From contig NZ_QMEK01000001.1 of the NCBI RefSeq assembly GCF_003390845.1, positions 124,001 to 188,000 on the forward strand: a DNA stretch of 64,000 bases, read 5' to 3'. The notes below the pieces were generated by a model that was not told the DNA's origin, searched no databases, and saw only the letters and a list, made by a program, of their open reading frames with translations. This DNA comes from Tropicimonas sp. IMCC34043. GTDB lineage: Bacteria; Pseudomonadota; Alphaproteobacteria; Rhodobacterales; Rhodobacteraceae. Positions 36,562-46,346 of the stretch are shown piece after piece. Position 1 is the stretch's first letter; each line of letters starts with the position of its first letter. The position numbers and the translations under genes are program-made.

Positions 36562-37794
36562 TCAATGTCCGCTCAGCACCAGCGTCTGAACCGGCAGCAG
36601 CAGCGCCTGAATCCGCAGGATCAGCGCATGGACCAGCCCGACGGTGTCGACCATGTGCAGGAACAGCCATGTGCCCAACGGCAGATCCTCGGTCGCCAGC
36701 CGTTCGTGGTTCGAGGTATAGACGTTGGCGATGCACTTGCTGCCGCGCGGGATACCATCGGCACCGCCCTTGAACAGCGGCGCCATGCGAACGCTGACGG
36801 TCCCGGGACGGGCACGGTCCTGGACGTCGATGATCTGGTCGGACGGGCGGAACTGGCCCGAGGGCAGGAAATCCTGCACCCAGTTGACCTGCATCGGAAT
36901 GATCTTGAACGGCATCGACAGGCAGGTCATCTCGCCGATCATGCCGACCTTGAGCACCTGCGCCGAAATCTGGTTGAACCCGGCAAGGAACTGCTCGGCG
37001 CCGACCTCGCGCGGCACCAGAATGCCGGCCGGCCGCAGAATGGGGTTGACCAGATCGCCCGGCTGCAGCGCGAACTGCTGCACTTCACCCTGGATGCTGG
37101 CATAGACCACCGATTTCTGCACCGCGACCTCGGCCTCGCGCAGGGCTGCATTGGCGCTGGCGATCTGGGCTGGCAGCAGCACGCTTTTGCGGGTCTCGAC
37201 CGACAGCAGGTTCGCCTGCGCGGAATCGAGCGCGCCCTGCCGCCCGGCGACAACGTTTGCCAGCCGGTCGACTTCGCGCTGACTGGCGGCGCCGCTGCCA
37301 CGGGCCAGCAATTCCTGCTGTACAGCCAGTTCTTCCTGCGCCTGCTTGACGCTGAACGCCGCCTGATCGACGGCGCCCTTCGAGGCGGCAAGTTCAGCCT
37401 CGACCATCGAGAATTCGGCCTCGGTTTCGGCAACGCGGGCGCGGGCACTGTCGACCGCGGCCCGCTGCGTGTCGTCCTCGAGGCTGAAAATCGGATCGCC
37501 TGCCTGCAATATCTGGTTGTTGGTGACGAAGACCTCCTTCACCCGGCCCGGCCGCTCCGAAAGTATCGTGACGGTGCGGAAATAGGACGACACGTCGGTG
37601 GAGGACGGGTGGTAGTAGAAGACCACCGTGATCAGCGAGATGGTCAGCAGCAGACAGGCGGTCAGACCATAGCGCAACTCGTACCAGACCGAGAACAGGG
37701 TGATCTCGTGTCCGATCCGCCTGCCCTGGGCGAACCGGCGATAGAGATAGTCGGGCAGCACCGTCAGCGTGGCGCAGAACAGCAGTTCCAGCAT
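36562..37794 (-). CDS. HlyD family membrane-fusion (periplasmic adaptor) protein
   Basis: The 410-residue protein resembles the YibH/EmrA-like adaptors. Two N-terminal hydrophobic stretches (about 1-20 and 45-65, the latter LTACLLLTISLITVVFYY) anchor it. Next come the lipoyl half-motif RPGRVKEVFVTNNQILQAGDPIF, a coiled-coil hairpin (about 110-225), a second lipoyl half and a beta-barrel, and the protein ends in another hydrophobic helix (near 380-405). No transporter or outer-membrane channel gene is adjacent. The small membrane-protein gene at 37798 ends three bases before its ATG, so the two form an operon like E. coli yibI-yibH. Confidence 0.82.
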   Translation of the reverse strand: MLELLFCATLTVLPDYLYRRFAQGRRIGHEITLFSVWYELRYGLTACLLLTISLITVVFYYHPSSTDVSSYFRTVTILSERPGRVKEVFVTNNQILQAGDPIFSLEDDTQRAAVDSARARVAETEAEFSMVEAELAASKGAVDQAAFSVKQAQEELAVQQELLARGSGAASQREVDRLANVVAGRQGALDSAQANLLSVETRKSVLLPAQIASANAALREAEVAVQKSVVYASIQGEVQQFALQPGDLVNPILRPAGILVPREVGAEQFLAGFNQISAQVLKVGMIGEMTCLSMPFKIIPMQVNWVQDFLPSGQFRPSDQIIDVQDRARPGTVSVRMAPLFKGGADGIPRGSKCIANVYTSNHERLATEDLPLGTWLFLHMVDTVGLVHALILRIQALLLPVQTLVLSGH

Positions 37795-37797
37795 GGC

Positions 37798-38184
37798 TCA
37801 GACCTCGTCGCTTTCAGGCTTCGGTTCGCCCTCGGGGTCGGCCGACCGGGCAAGGCGCGCAAGCGAACTGGCGATCGACTGGACCGGTGCAAGGAAGTCG
37901 GGAAGCTGGATCGCGGCCAGCAGCAACGCCAAGATCCAGAAAATGGCGTTGTGGGTGAACAGCGCCAGCAGCGCCAAGATCGCCACTAGCTGGTATTGGC
38001 CGCGGTGGCTGTCATGGGCCATCTGTTCGGGCAGCGCGTGCAGCCGGAAATAGATCAGCCCGATGCCAAAGATCAACGCCACCACGAAGACCGCGACCAC
38101 AACGAAAAGCACGTCGGTCTGGCCCGGCTGCGTGATGAAGCTTGGCAGGCTGACCTCGTGCCCTGCGACGACAGCGTCGGCCAT
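37798..38184 (-). CDS. Small inner-membrane protein paired with the HlyD-type adaptor
   Basis: The 128-residue protein has two or three membrane helices (about 22-47, 66-92) joined by FRLHALPEQMAHDSHRGQYQL, and an acidic C-terminal tail. The size and the pairing with an HlyD-like gene recall YibI/DUF3302 proteins, but I would not assign the family firmly. It is the first gene of a two-gene operon, the adaptor starting three bases after its stop. Confidence 0.7.
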   Translation of the reverse strand: MADAVVAGHEVSLPSFITQPGQTDVLFVVVAVFVVALIFGIGLIYFRLHALPEQMAHDSHRGQYQLVAILALLALFTHNAIFWILALLLAAIQLPDFLAPVQSIASSLARLARSADPEGEPKPESDEV

Positions 38185-38266
38185 GATCTCACTCTCCTGA
38201 AGAACACTTCCGTCACTTTAGGGCAGGCGGCCTGACCTCGCCATAGCCCACCAAGGGGCGTGGCGC

Positions 38267-39043
38267 TCAGCCGCCCTGGCGCAGGCTCGCAACCAGATCC
38301 TGCATGCCGGCAAGCGGCATGTAGCCCCGCAGCATGTCGTCGCCCACCACGAAGGTCGGCGTGCCCGAGATCTGCAGCCGCTGACCGAGGGCGTGGTTCT
38401 GCCCGATCACGGCGTCGACCTCGGGGGCGTTCATCCCGTCGATGATGGTATCGGCGTCAAGCCCGAGATCGCCGGCGATTGCCCGGATGGCATTGGTGTC
38501 GGCGTTGCCGCGCAGGGTGATCAGCGCGTCGTGCATCGATTTGTAGGCGTCGTCCCCGAACGCGAGACGGGTTGCGATGGCCGCCCGCGACGAGAACACG
38601 GATTGCTCGCCGAGGATCGGGAATTCCTTCAGGATCAGCCGGATGTTGCCGTCTTCGGTCACCAGCTTCTCGACCTCGGGGAACGCCTTGCGGCAATAGC
38701 CGCAGCGATAGTCGGTGAATTCGACGATGGTCACGTCGCCATCGGGATTGCCACCGACCCAGGAATCCGCGGACTCGAACAGGTCTGCGGCGTTGGCGGC
38801 AACCAGGGTGCGGTCATCGGCGGTTTGCGCGGCGGCCTGGCGTTGCTCCAGCACGCCGATCGCCTCCATCAGCACCTCGGGGTTCTCCATAAGATAGGCC
38901 CGGACCTCGGCGCGGAACGCGGCGCGTTCTGCATCGTTCATGTCGGTCAGGTCCTGTGCTGCGGCGGGCTGGGCAAGCGGCAGCAGAAGGGCGAGGGCAA
39001 AGGCGCCGGCGAGGCGCAGTCCATAAAGGCGAAAGGCGGTCAT
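38267..39043 (-). CDS. DsbA family periplasmic thiol-disulfide oxidoreductase
   Basis: The 258-residue protein has a signal peptide (to about residue 29, ending PAAAQ), an N-terminal helical extension (MNDAERAAFRAEVRAYLMENPEVL) and a thioredoxin-like DsbA domain with active site RCGYCRK. The cis-Pro loop is GTPTFVVGD. The helical extension is as in the Com1/ScsC-like group, which often isomerise rather than oxidise disulfides. Its ATG overlaps the stop of the M48 protease gene by one base (TGATG), so the two envelope-quality proteins are coupled. Confidence 0.9.
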   Translation of the reverse strand: MTAFRLYGLRLAGAFALALLLPLAQPAAAQDLTDMNDAERAAFRAEVRAYLMENPEVLMEAIGVLEQRQAAAQTADDRTLVAANAADLFESADSWVGGNPDGDVTIVEFTDYRCGYCRKAFPEVEKLVTEDGNIRLILKEFPILGEQSVFSSRAAIATRLAFGDDAYKSMHDALITLRGNADTNAIRAIAGDLGLDADTIIDGMNAPEVDAVIGQNHALGQRLQISGTPTFVVGDDMLRGYMPLAGMQDLVASLRQGG

Positions 39044-40392
39044 CAGCGGGATTTCCTTTTTGGTTGGCTCTTGGCAGCAAGCACGATGTCATCGGCGCGC
39101 CGCCAGGCGGGTGAGCCGCGGGGAACCAGCCCCTGGGCGCGTTTGGCATGAACGGCCGCATCCTGCAACCGGCCGGACAGGGCATAGCGTTCGGCGGTCA
39201 CGACCGAGGCCATGCCGTTTTGTCCCGCCCTTGCATAGGCGAGCCCGAGATCGCGCAGCATCGACGGGTTGAGCTGATCCCGGGCGCGGGATTTTTCCAT
39301 AACCTCCAAAGCCTTGGCGTTCGAGGCCGGGGTATCCTCGGCCAGCAGCGCGCGGCCATAGCCGGCAAGCATCAGGGGATCGTTCGGGGCAAGCGCCACC
39401 GCCTCGGCATAGGCCGCGGAAGCAGCGCCGAATTGACGCGATTCGAGCAGGATCCAGGCCTTGAGTTCGCGGGCATAGACGTCGTCGGGACGCTTGGCGA
39501 TCAGTTGCTCGGCAGCCTGCAGCGCGGCGCCGGTATCGTGCGCCTGCTGGTTGGCGACGGTCCTCGCCACAAGGGTCGCATCCGAAGTGTCGCCGGGCGA
39601 GATCCGGCGCAGCGTGGCGCCGGGTGCGCGAAGATAGGCCGCGAGCTTCGCCTGCGAGCGGTCGAACCAATAGGCGGTTTCCGGATCGCTCGGTTCGCCG
39701 CCACCATAGGCCGCCGCATAGCCGCGCGCGGATCGCAGCCGCTCGCTCGACAGCGGGTGGCTCAGCACATAGGGGTCCTGATGGGCCGAGGACAGCGCCT
39801 CCTGGCCGCTGAAGATGTCGAGCAGGTCGATCATCCCCTGCGGGTCGACCCCGGCGCGCGACAGGTAGCGCAGGCCCGACTGGTCGGCCGAGGCCTCCTC
39901 GGCGCGGGTATGTGCCAGGAAGGCGCGCTTGGCCGCACTTTGGGTGCCGATCGCGAGACCGGCGCCGGCGCTTGGGTTTTGGGTTGCGACCGCAGCGGCA
40001 AGCGCAAGCCCCACGGCGGCAGCCGTCCGCGCGTTCCGCATGTTCATCGGCCGGCTTGCCAGATGGCCATTGGCGATATGGGCGACCTCGTGGGCGATCA
40101 CGCCCTGCAGCATTTCGGGACGCGTTATCTTCATCAGCAGGCCCGAATGGATCGCAATGGTCTGCGCATTCAGCACATAGGCGTTCAGGCTGCTGTCCTT
40201 GATGATCAGGATCCGCACGCTCGAAGGCGAGACCCCGGCCGCATTCAGCACCGGGCGGGCGACCTCGGACAGGGCATATTCGGCTTCGGCGTCGCGCAGG
40301 ATGGTCTGCGCCCGCGCCGGCAAGCCGGCCACCAGCAGAAGGGCGGCGGCGCATGACACCTTTGCAAAGGCGCGCCAGCGACGTGCCGCCAT
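39043..40392 (-). CDS. M48 family metalloprotease with TPR-like C-terminus (BepA-like)
   Basis: The 449-residue periplasmic protease has a signal peptide (about 1-33, AALLLVAGLPARA), the zinc motif HEVAH in GVIAHEVAHIANGH, a downstream Glu ligand in EEASADQSG, and a helical tetratricopeptide-like region from about residue 270. BepA-type proteases degrade or help assemble outer-membrane proteins. The start ATG at 40392 (MAARRWRAF) follows GGAGGGGAGG; the upstream ATG would spoil the signal peptide. It is followed by the DsbA-like gene with a one-base overlap. Confidence 0.9.
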   Translation of the reverse strand: MAARRWRAFAKVSCAAALLLVAGLPARAQTILRDAEAEYALSEVARPVLNAAGVSPSSVRILIIKDSSLNAYVLNAQTIAIHSGLLMKITRPEMLQGVIAHEVAHIANGHLASRPMNMRNARTAAAVGLALAAAVATQNPSAGAGLAIGTQSAAKRAFLAHTRAEEASADQSGLRYLSRAGVDPQGMIDLLDIFSGQEALSSAHQDPYVLSHPLSSERLRSARGYAAAYGGGEPSDPETAYWFDRSQAKLAAYLRAPGATLRRISPGDTSDATLVARTVANQQAHDTGAALQAAEQLIAKRPDDVYARELKAWILLESRQFGAASAAYAEAVALAPNDPLMLAGYGRALLAEDTPASNAKALEVMEKSRARDQLNPSMLRDLGLAYARAGQNGMASVVTAERYALSGRLQDAAVHAKRAQGLVPRGSPAWRRADDIVLAAKSQPKRKSR

Positions 40393-40464
40393 TGACTGCC
40401 TCCCCTCCGGTTGAGATACGCCCGTCGTCGGGCAGGGCATGGTCGTCAGGATAAGGAGAAAGTG

Positions 40465-41604
40465 ATGCGGGCATCAAGCCGGGGCGATGTCGATCCCTTC
40501 ATCGTGATGGACGTGATGGAGGCCGCGCGCCGTGCCGAGGCATCGGGGCGGCACATCATTCACATGGAGGTCGGTCAGCCCGGAACGCCGGCACCGGCGG
40601 GGGCGCGGGCGGCGCTGGCCGCGGCGCTCGAGACCGATGCGCTCGGCTATACCGTGGCGCTGGGGCTGCCGGAACTCCGGTCGCGGATCGCCCGGCTCTA
40701 CCGCGAGTGGTACGGGATCGAGCTGAACCCTGAGCGGGTGATCGTGACCCCCGGCTCGTCGGGGGCCTTCATCCTCGCGTTCACCGCGCTGTTCGAGGCT
40801 GGCGACCGGGTGGGGCTCGGTGCGCCCGGCTATCCATCCTATCGCCAGATCCTCAGGGCGCTCAGCCTGCAGCCCGTCGGCATCCGGACCGCGATGGAAA
40901 ACCGGCTGCAGCCGGTGGCAGAACAGGTGCCCGATGACCTCGCCGGACTGATCGTCGCCTCGCCGGCCAACCCGTCGGGCACCATGCTGTCGCGCGGCGC
41001 GCTGACGGCGCTGATCGACCGCGCGGCCGAGATCGGCGCGGCCTTCGTGTCGGACGAGATCTATCACGGCATCCAGTACGAGGGGCGCGCGATCTCGGCG
41101 CTCGAGATCAGCGACGACGTCTGCGTGATCAACTCGTTCTCGAAATACTTCTCGATGACCGGCTGGCGGGTTGGCTGGATGGTGGTGCCCGAACCGGAGG
41201 TGCGCCGCTACGAGCGGCTGGCGCAGAACCTGTTCATCTGTCCGCCGCATGCAAGCCAGGTGGCCGCACTTGCGGCGATGGAATGCGAGGCCGAGCTGCA
41301 GGGCAACCTCGCGGTCTATGCCGAAAACCGCCGGCTGATGCTGGAGGGTCTGCCGAAGGCGGGATTCACCCGCATCGCACCGCCCGACGGCGCCTTCTAT
41401 GTCTATGCCGATGTCGCGGATCTGACCACAGACAGCCGTGCCTTTGCAGCCGAGATCCTCGATCGGGCGGGCGTCGCGGTGACGCCGGGGCTCGACTTCG
41501 ACCCGGATCGGGGGCTTGGTACGCTGCGGTTTTCCTATGCCAGGTCGAGTGCCGATATCGCCGAGGGGCTGGACCGGCTGGCAGCCTTCATGAACCGTCG
41601 CTGA
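40465..41604 (+). CDS. PLP-dependent aminotransferase (class I/II)
   Basis: The 379-residue cytoplasmic enzyme is an AspC-like fold-type I aminotransferase. Motifs include HMEVGQPGTPAP, the Tyr-bearing ALGYTVALGLPELR, IVASPANPSGTML and the PLP lysine K227 in SFSKYFSMTGWRVGW. The conserved Arg near the C-terminus is in LGTLRFSYARS. The ATG at 40465 follows AAGGAG. The amino-donor specificity is not evident. Its 3' end overlaps the convergent methyltransferase gene by 17 bases. Confidence 0.9.
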   Translation: MRASSRGDVDPFIVMDVMEAARRAEASGRHIIHMEVGQPGTPAPAGARAALAAALETDALGYTVALGLPELRSRIARLYREWYGIELNPERVIVTPGSSGAFILAFTALFEAGDRVGLGAPGYPSYRQILRALSLQPVGIRTAMENRLQPVAEQVPDDLAGLIVASPANPSGTMLSRGALTALIDRAAEIGAAFVSDEIYHGIQYEGRAISALEISDDVCVINSFSKYFSMTGWRVGWMVVPEPEVRRYERLAQNLFICPPHASQVAALAAMECEAELQGNLAVYAENRRLMLEGLPKAGFTRIAPPDGAFYVYADVADLTTDSRAFAAEILDRAGVAVTPGLDFDPDRGLGTLRFSYARSSADIAEGLDRLAAFMNRR

Positions 41605-42211
41605 CAGACGCCCGCGCCAGCCAGACCGTATGACCGTTGCAGTCGGGATCCTCGGGGACAAAATCGACAACGGCAAAGCCGTTGTCATGCAGCAGCGCGC
41701 GATACTGCTCTGGCGCGAGACTTGCGTGATAGATGGGGGCGCCCGCGACGGTTCCGAAGGCCTCGCCCGCCGCGGGACCCGATGTGAACATCAAAGCGGC
41801 CCCAGGTGCGGCATGGGCCGCAAAGACCGGGAACATGCCCACCTGATCCTCGGCAGACAGGTGGAAAAAGCTGTTCCAGGCCAGGATCGCATCGAACCGC
41901 TGTCCAAGGGACAGACCGCGCATGTCGGCATGGTGACAGGTGTGGCCGGGCAGGTTCGCCCGAAACAGCGCGCACATCGCGGCCGCACCGTCGACGCCGG
42001 TGACGCTGGCACCCTGACCTGCCAGCCAGACCGAAATTGGCCGCCCCGCGCCGCAGCCGAGGTCGAGCACCCTGAGCCCGGGCGCCGTGCGCATCAGGCG
42101 TTCGAGCCAGCGGCGTTCGAAAAGGCTCTGGCCGCGTTCGTTTACCCATGCCGGCCCGACCCGCTGATAGGTTGTCAGGACGTCGTCGGGGCCGGTTGGT
42201 TTTGCCGTCAT
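41588..42211 (-). CDS. Class I SAM-dependent methyltransferase
   Basis: The 207-residue protein has motif I VLDLGCGAGRP at about residues 49-59, an acidic residue in VTGVDGAAAMC, FDAILAWNSFFHL after the SAM site, and a C-terminal half typical of small-molecule methyltransferases. It is probably cytoplasmic. There is no specific substrate signal. The last 17 bases overlap the tail of the convergent aminotransferase gene. Confidence 0.85.
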   Translation of the reverse strand: MTAKPTGPDDVLTTYQRVGPAWVNERGQSLFERRWLERLMRTAPGLRVLDLGCGAGRPISVWLAGQGASVTGVDGAAAMCALFRANLPGHTCHHADMRGLSLGQRFDAILAWNSFFHLSAEDQVGMFPVFAAHAAPGAALMFTSGPAAGEAFGTVAGAPIYHASLAPEQYRALLHDNGFAVVDFVPEDPDCNGHTVWLARASVSDGS

Positions 42212-42378
42212 GGCACAGATCTAGCGGCCCCGGGCGAACTCGCCAAGTGTGGCGGCGACGCCGCGGTCGAGCAAAGGTGATCGGGCGTCGGCGGCGTGCC
42301 GCTGCCGCGATGTTCGGTTGGTTTTGACCGTGTTCGGCGGCTGCCCTATAACCCCCCCCAATCACAGGCGGGACTTTT

Positions 42379-44913
42379 ATGCTCAGGGCCATTCTCAGCT
42401 TCTTCGGAGGCCTCTTCGCGATCATCGTGACCGGATTGCTATTCGTGGCCTTCGTGGTCGGCGGCGTGATCTGGATGTACAACCGCGATCTGCCCGACCA
42501 CGACGATCTGGTCAGCTATACGCCAAAGACGATCAGCCGGGTTTATTCCGGCGAGGGCCAGATCATCGACGAATTCGCGGTCGAACGGCGGCTGTTCGTG
42601 CCGGCCGACGACATTCCCGATCTGGTGAAGGAAGCCTTCATCTCGGCCGAGGACAAGCACTTCTATACCCATAAGGGCTATGACCTGATCGGGATCGCCG
42701 CGGCGGTGAAGGATGCGGCCCAGGGCGGGCGTCTGCGCGGCGCTTCGACCATCACCCAGCAGGTGATGAAGAACTTCCTGCTGTCCTCGGACCGCTCGAT
42801 CGAACGCAAGATCAAGGAAATCCTGCTGGCCGCGCGGGTCGAACAGACGCTGAGCAAGGACAAGATCCTCGAACTCTATCTCAACGAGATCTTCCTTGGT
42901 GCCAATTCCTATGGCGTGGCGGCGGCGGCGCAGAGCTATTTCAACAAGTCGCTGACCGAACTGACCCCCGCCGAGGCGGCCTATCTGGCGGCGCTGCCGA
43001 AGGCACCGTCGAACTATCATCCGGTCTATAACCACGACGCAGCGATCGCCCGGCGCAACTATGTGCTGCGCGAGATGTATCAGAACCGCTATCTCGACCG
43101 CGAAACCTATCTGACCGAGGTCGAGGCGCCGCTTCTGACGGTGCAGGGCGGGCAGATTGACGGTTTCCGCCGGGCGCTGCCGCCGCGCGACTATTTCACC
43201 GACGAGATTCGCCGTCAGCTGTCGGGCGATTTCGGCGAGGACGAGTTCTTTGGCGGCGGCCTGTCGATCCGAGCCACGATAGACCCGGACCTGCAGCTTG
43301 CGGCGGCAAAGTCGCTGCAGACCGCGCTCGAAAGCTATGACCGCAGCCGTGGCCAGTGGCGTGGCACCAAATGGACGATTCCCGCCGAAAAGCTTGACGA
43401 CGAGGCGGCATGGCGCGCGGCGCTGGCCGACAATATCGAGATCCCGCGCGACATCGAACTTGATGGCCACTGGTACCCGGCCGTGGTGCTGGCGGTGGGC
43501 GATCAGTCGCTGACGCTCGGGGTCGAAAGCATCGATGGAACCGTCAGCGTCCCGCGCGAGGACATCAAGTGGCTGCGCGGCGACTTCCGCAGCAACTTCA
43601 AACCCGGCGACGTGGTGCACGTGCGCCAGATGACCTCGGACGACGACGGCAGCTTCATCCGCTGGAGCCTGCGCCAGGTGCCGACGATCGAGGGCGCCTT
43701 CGTCGCGATGGATGTCCACAACGGCCGGGTTCTGGCGATGCAGGGCGGCTTTTCCTATCAGTCCTCGGTGTTCAACCGCGCCACCCAGGCGGATCGTCAG
43801 CCGGGCTCGTCCTTCAAGCCCTTCGTCTATGCCGCCGCGCTCGACTCGGGCTATACGCCCGCGACCATCGTGGTCGACGCCCCGATCGAGATCCGCAATG
43901 GCTCGGGGGTCTGGCGGCCGGAGAACTATTCGAAGAAGTTCTATGGCCCGACGCCGCTGCGCACCGGGATCGAACAGTCGCGGAACCTGATGACCGTGCG
44001 CCTTGCCCAGGCGGTCGGCATGGACATCGTTGCGAACTATGCCGAGAACTTCGGGATCTACGATCACATGGGCCTGTTCCTGCCGAACGCGCTCGGCGCG
44101 CAGGAGACGACGCTTTACAAGATGGTGTCGGGCTATTCGATGTTCGCAAATGGCGGCCAGCGGGTCGAACCGACGCTGGTCGACCGGGTGCAGGACCGCT
44201 GGGGCAAGACCGTCTATCGCCACGATCAGCGCGATTGCGTCGATTGCGAAAACCCGGTGCTGCCGCGCGGGGTCTCGCCCGAGATCGTTTCGGACCGCGA
44301 ACAGGCAATTGATGCCATCACCGCCTATCAGATCACCTCGATGATGCGCGGCGTGGTCGAACGCGGCACCGCCCGCAGCGCGGTCGGCGGAGCCAATCTG
44401 GGCGTTCCGGTTGCCGGCAAGACCGGCACCAGCAACGACGCCAAGGATGCCTGGTTCGTCGGCTTCACCACGAACATCGCGGCCGGCTGCTATATCGGTT
44501 TCGATCAGCCGCGCCCGATGGGCGATCACGCGACCGGCGGTGTCATGTGCGGCCCGGTCTTTGCCCGTTTCATGAAAGAGGCGATTGCCAAATACGGCGG
44601 CGGCGAGTTCGACGTTCCGCCGGGCGGGCATTTCGTGAAGATCGACCGCTATAGCGGGGCGCGCCTCAATGACGACGCGACGGGGGCCAATGTGGTGGCC
44701 GAGTATTTCCGCGACAACCAGCAGGAGCTTGCCCTTGGCGGCACTGGCGTCGTGATCGACGGCGGCTTCAAGATGGGCGAGAACGTGCCCCTCTATGCGC
44801 GGGGCGAGGACGCGGCAAGCGAGCCGCGGACAGTCACCACCTCGACCGGCAAGAAGGTAAAGATCGCGCCGAAGGCGAGCTTTGGCACGCTGAGTTCGGG
44901 TGGTCTTTATTGA
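42379..44913 (+). CDS. mrcA: Penicillin-binding protein 1A (bifunctional peptidoglycan synthase)
   Basis: The 844-residue class A PBP is anchored by an N-terminal helix (about 10-32). The GT51 glycosyltransferase domain has the catalytic Glu in AFISAEDKHFYTHKG plus GASTITQQVMKN and ILELYLNEIFLG. After an OB-like insert (about 300-440), the transpeptidase has the SxxK nucleophile S477-K480 (PGSSFKPF), an SRN motif, and KTGTS beginning at K681. The two Cys in RDCVDCENP are a local feature. It polymerises and cross-links peptidoglycan in the periplasm. Confidence 0.96.
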   Translation: MLRAILSFFGGLFAIIVTGLLFVAFVVGGVIWMYNRDLPDHDDLVSYTPKTISRVYSGEGQIIDEFAVERRLFVPADDIPDLVKEAFISAEDKHFYTHKGYDLIGIAAAVKDAAQGGRLRGASTITQQVMKNFLLSSDRSIERKIKEILLAARVEQTLSKDKILELYLNEIFLGANSYGVAAAAQSYFNKSLTELTPAEAAYLAALPKAPSNYHPVYNHDAAIARRNYVLREMYQNRYLDRETYLTEVEAPLLTVQGGQIDGFRRALPPRDYFTDEIRRQLSGDFGEDEFFGGGLSIRATIDPDLQLAAAKSLQTALESYDRSRGQWRGTKWTIPAEKLDDEAAWRAALADNIEIPRDIELDGHWYPAVVLAVGDQSLTLGVESIDGTVSVPREDIKWLRGDFRSNFKPGDVVHVRQMTSDDDGSFIRWSLRQVPTIEGAFVAMDVHNGRVLAMQGGFSYQSSVFNRATQADRQPGSSFKPFVYAAALDSGYTPATIVVDAPIEIRNGSGVWRPENYSKKFYGPTPLRTGIEQSRNLMTVRLAQAVGMDIVANYAENFGIYDHMGLFLPNALGAQETTLYKMVSGYSMFANGGQRVEPTLVDRVQDRWGKTVYRHDQRDCVDCENPVLPRGVSPEIVSDREQAIDAITAYQITSMMRGVVERGTARSAVGGANLGVPVAGKTGTSNDAKDAWFVGFTTNIAAGCYIGFDQPRPMGDHATGGVMCGPVFARFMKEAIAKYGGGEFDVPPGGHFVKIDRYSGARLNDDATGANVVAEYFRDNQQELALGGTGVVIDGGFKMGENVPLYARGEDAASEPRTVTTSTGKKVKIAPKASFGTLSSGGLY

Positions 44914-44974
44914 TCCCGGGTGCGACGGCGCGGCCCTCCGACGGCTGTGTGGGAAAGACGAGCAAGGATATTCG

Positions 44975-46246
44975 ATGACCGATGATCCCGTGGTGATCCG
45001 CCATCGCGATCTGGAACAGATTGCGATGACCACGCTCGAAGTTGGCCGGCGGTTGAGCGAGACCGGGGCCAAGACATCGGTGATCACCGTCGGCATCAAG
45101 AAGATCGCCGAGGGGCTGGGCGCCGAGCGGGTCTATACGAGGGTCGGCTATGCCTCGCTTGCCGTCACGGTCAGCCACGGCGCAAACACCATCACCCGGA
45201 TGATCGAGGTCGGGCCGCACGGCGTCAACATGCGGCTGAACCAGAGACTCCGCCAGCTTTGCATCCGCGTCGAGAAAGGCGGGATGAGCGTCGAGGATGT
45301 CCGGGCCGAGCTGAAGCGCCTGAACGAAACAACGCCGCATCACCCGCGCGCCCTGATCGCGATCTCGGCCGGCATCGCCTGTGCTGCCTTCGGCCGGTTG
45401 CTGGGGGTCGATTGGGCGGCGATCCTGCCGATTCTGGTGGCCAGCACCATCGGCCAGTGGATCCGGGTGTCGCTGATCCGGCGCGGCACCAACGCCTTCG
45501 TTCTGACCGCCATCGTCGCCTTCATTGCGGCGGGCCTTGCCGGGGTTGCGGCGGATCTTGCCGGCAGCCAAATGGTTCAGATGGCGATGACCTCGGCGGT
45601 GCTGATGCTGGTGCCCGGGGTTCCCGCGATGAACGCCCAGACCGATATCATGGAGGGCTATCCCACCATGGGCAGCGCCCGGTTCGTCAGTGTCGGCATG
45701 ATCCTGATGTTCATAACTGTCGGGATCGGCGCGGCACAGATGCTGGTCCCCGGCATCGTCGACGGCGTGGCGGGACCGGGGCGTGGCCTGGTGCATCAGG
45801 CGGTGTTTGGCGCCGTTGCGGCGGCGGGGTTTGGCGTTCTGTTCAACTTCAGCCCGCGCAAGCTGGCCTGGGCGGCAGTCTCTGGCGCGCTGGCTCTGGC
45901 GGTGCGTTCGGCCGGGCTGGGGCTTGGCTGGAACCTCGAGGCCTCGTCCTTCGTCGCGGCCGCCACGGTCGCACTGGCGGTCGAACTGCCGCGCGCGGGA
46001 CGCTACCGGATCCGGCGGCCGCGCAGCGTGGTGGCGATCGCAGGCTGTATCCCGATGATCCCGGGCGGGGCGGCGACCTCCGCGATCATCGGATTGCTCG
46101 AACTGACAGCACAGCACCCGGTCGACGCGGCGGCCAGCCTGCAGGTCGCGGTCAGTTCGGGGCTGCGCGTGGTCTTCACCATCGGTGCAATCGGCGCCGG
46201 ACTGACCATGGTGCGCTCGTTGATGCCACATTCGGAATTTCCCTGA
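44975..46246 (+). CDS. Threonine/serine exporter family (ThrE-like) membrane protein
   Basis: The 423-residue inner-membrane protein combines both ThrE domains on one chain. A soluble N-terminal part (about 1-120) contains VYTRVGYASLAVTVSHG, followed by about ten membrane helices including VLMLVPGVPAMNAQTDI and IAGCIPMIPGGAATSAI, the paired proline/glycine motifs conserved in the family. Members export threonine and serine or related small amino acids. The ATG at 44975 follows AAGGA. It is in line with the PBP1A gene. Confidence 0.87.
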   Translation: MTDDPVVIRHRDLEQIAMTTLEVGRRLSETGAKTSVITVGIKKIAEGLGAERVYTRVGYASLAVTVSHGANTITRMIEVGPHGVNMRLNQRLRQLCIRVEKGGMSVEDVRAELKRLNETTPHHPRALIAISAGIACAAFGRLLGVDWAAILPILVASTIGQWIRVSLIRRGTNAFVLTAIVAFIAAGLAGVAADLAGSQMVQMAMTSAVLMLVPGVPAMNAQTDIMEGYPTMGSARFVSVGMILMFITVGIGAAQMLVPGIVDGVAGPGRGLVHQAVFGAVAAAGFGVLFNFSPRKLAWAAVSGALALAVRSAGLGLGWNLEASSFVAAATVALAVELPRAGRYRIRRPRSVVAIAGCIPMIPGGAATSAIIGLLELTAQHPVDAAASLQVAVSSGLRVVFTIGAIGAGLTMVRSLMPHSEFP

Positions 46247-46346
46247 TCCCTGGATAGTGGCTGTGATCGGCGGCATGCGCGGCGCCCGGGGTCGCTTGCC
46301 CCCGTTTCCGGGCCGCGGTATGACGCGGGTCTGACAGGAGGAAGCG

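Noticed and set aside
42439-45099. Minus-strand open frame of over 800 codons opposite PBP1A
   Set aside because: All PBP1A motifs are on the plus strand, and the minus frame is low-complexity and has no family.
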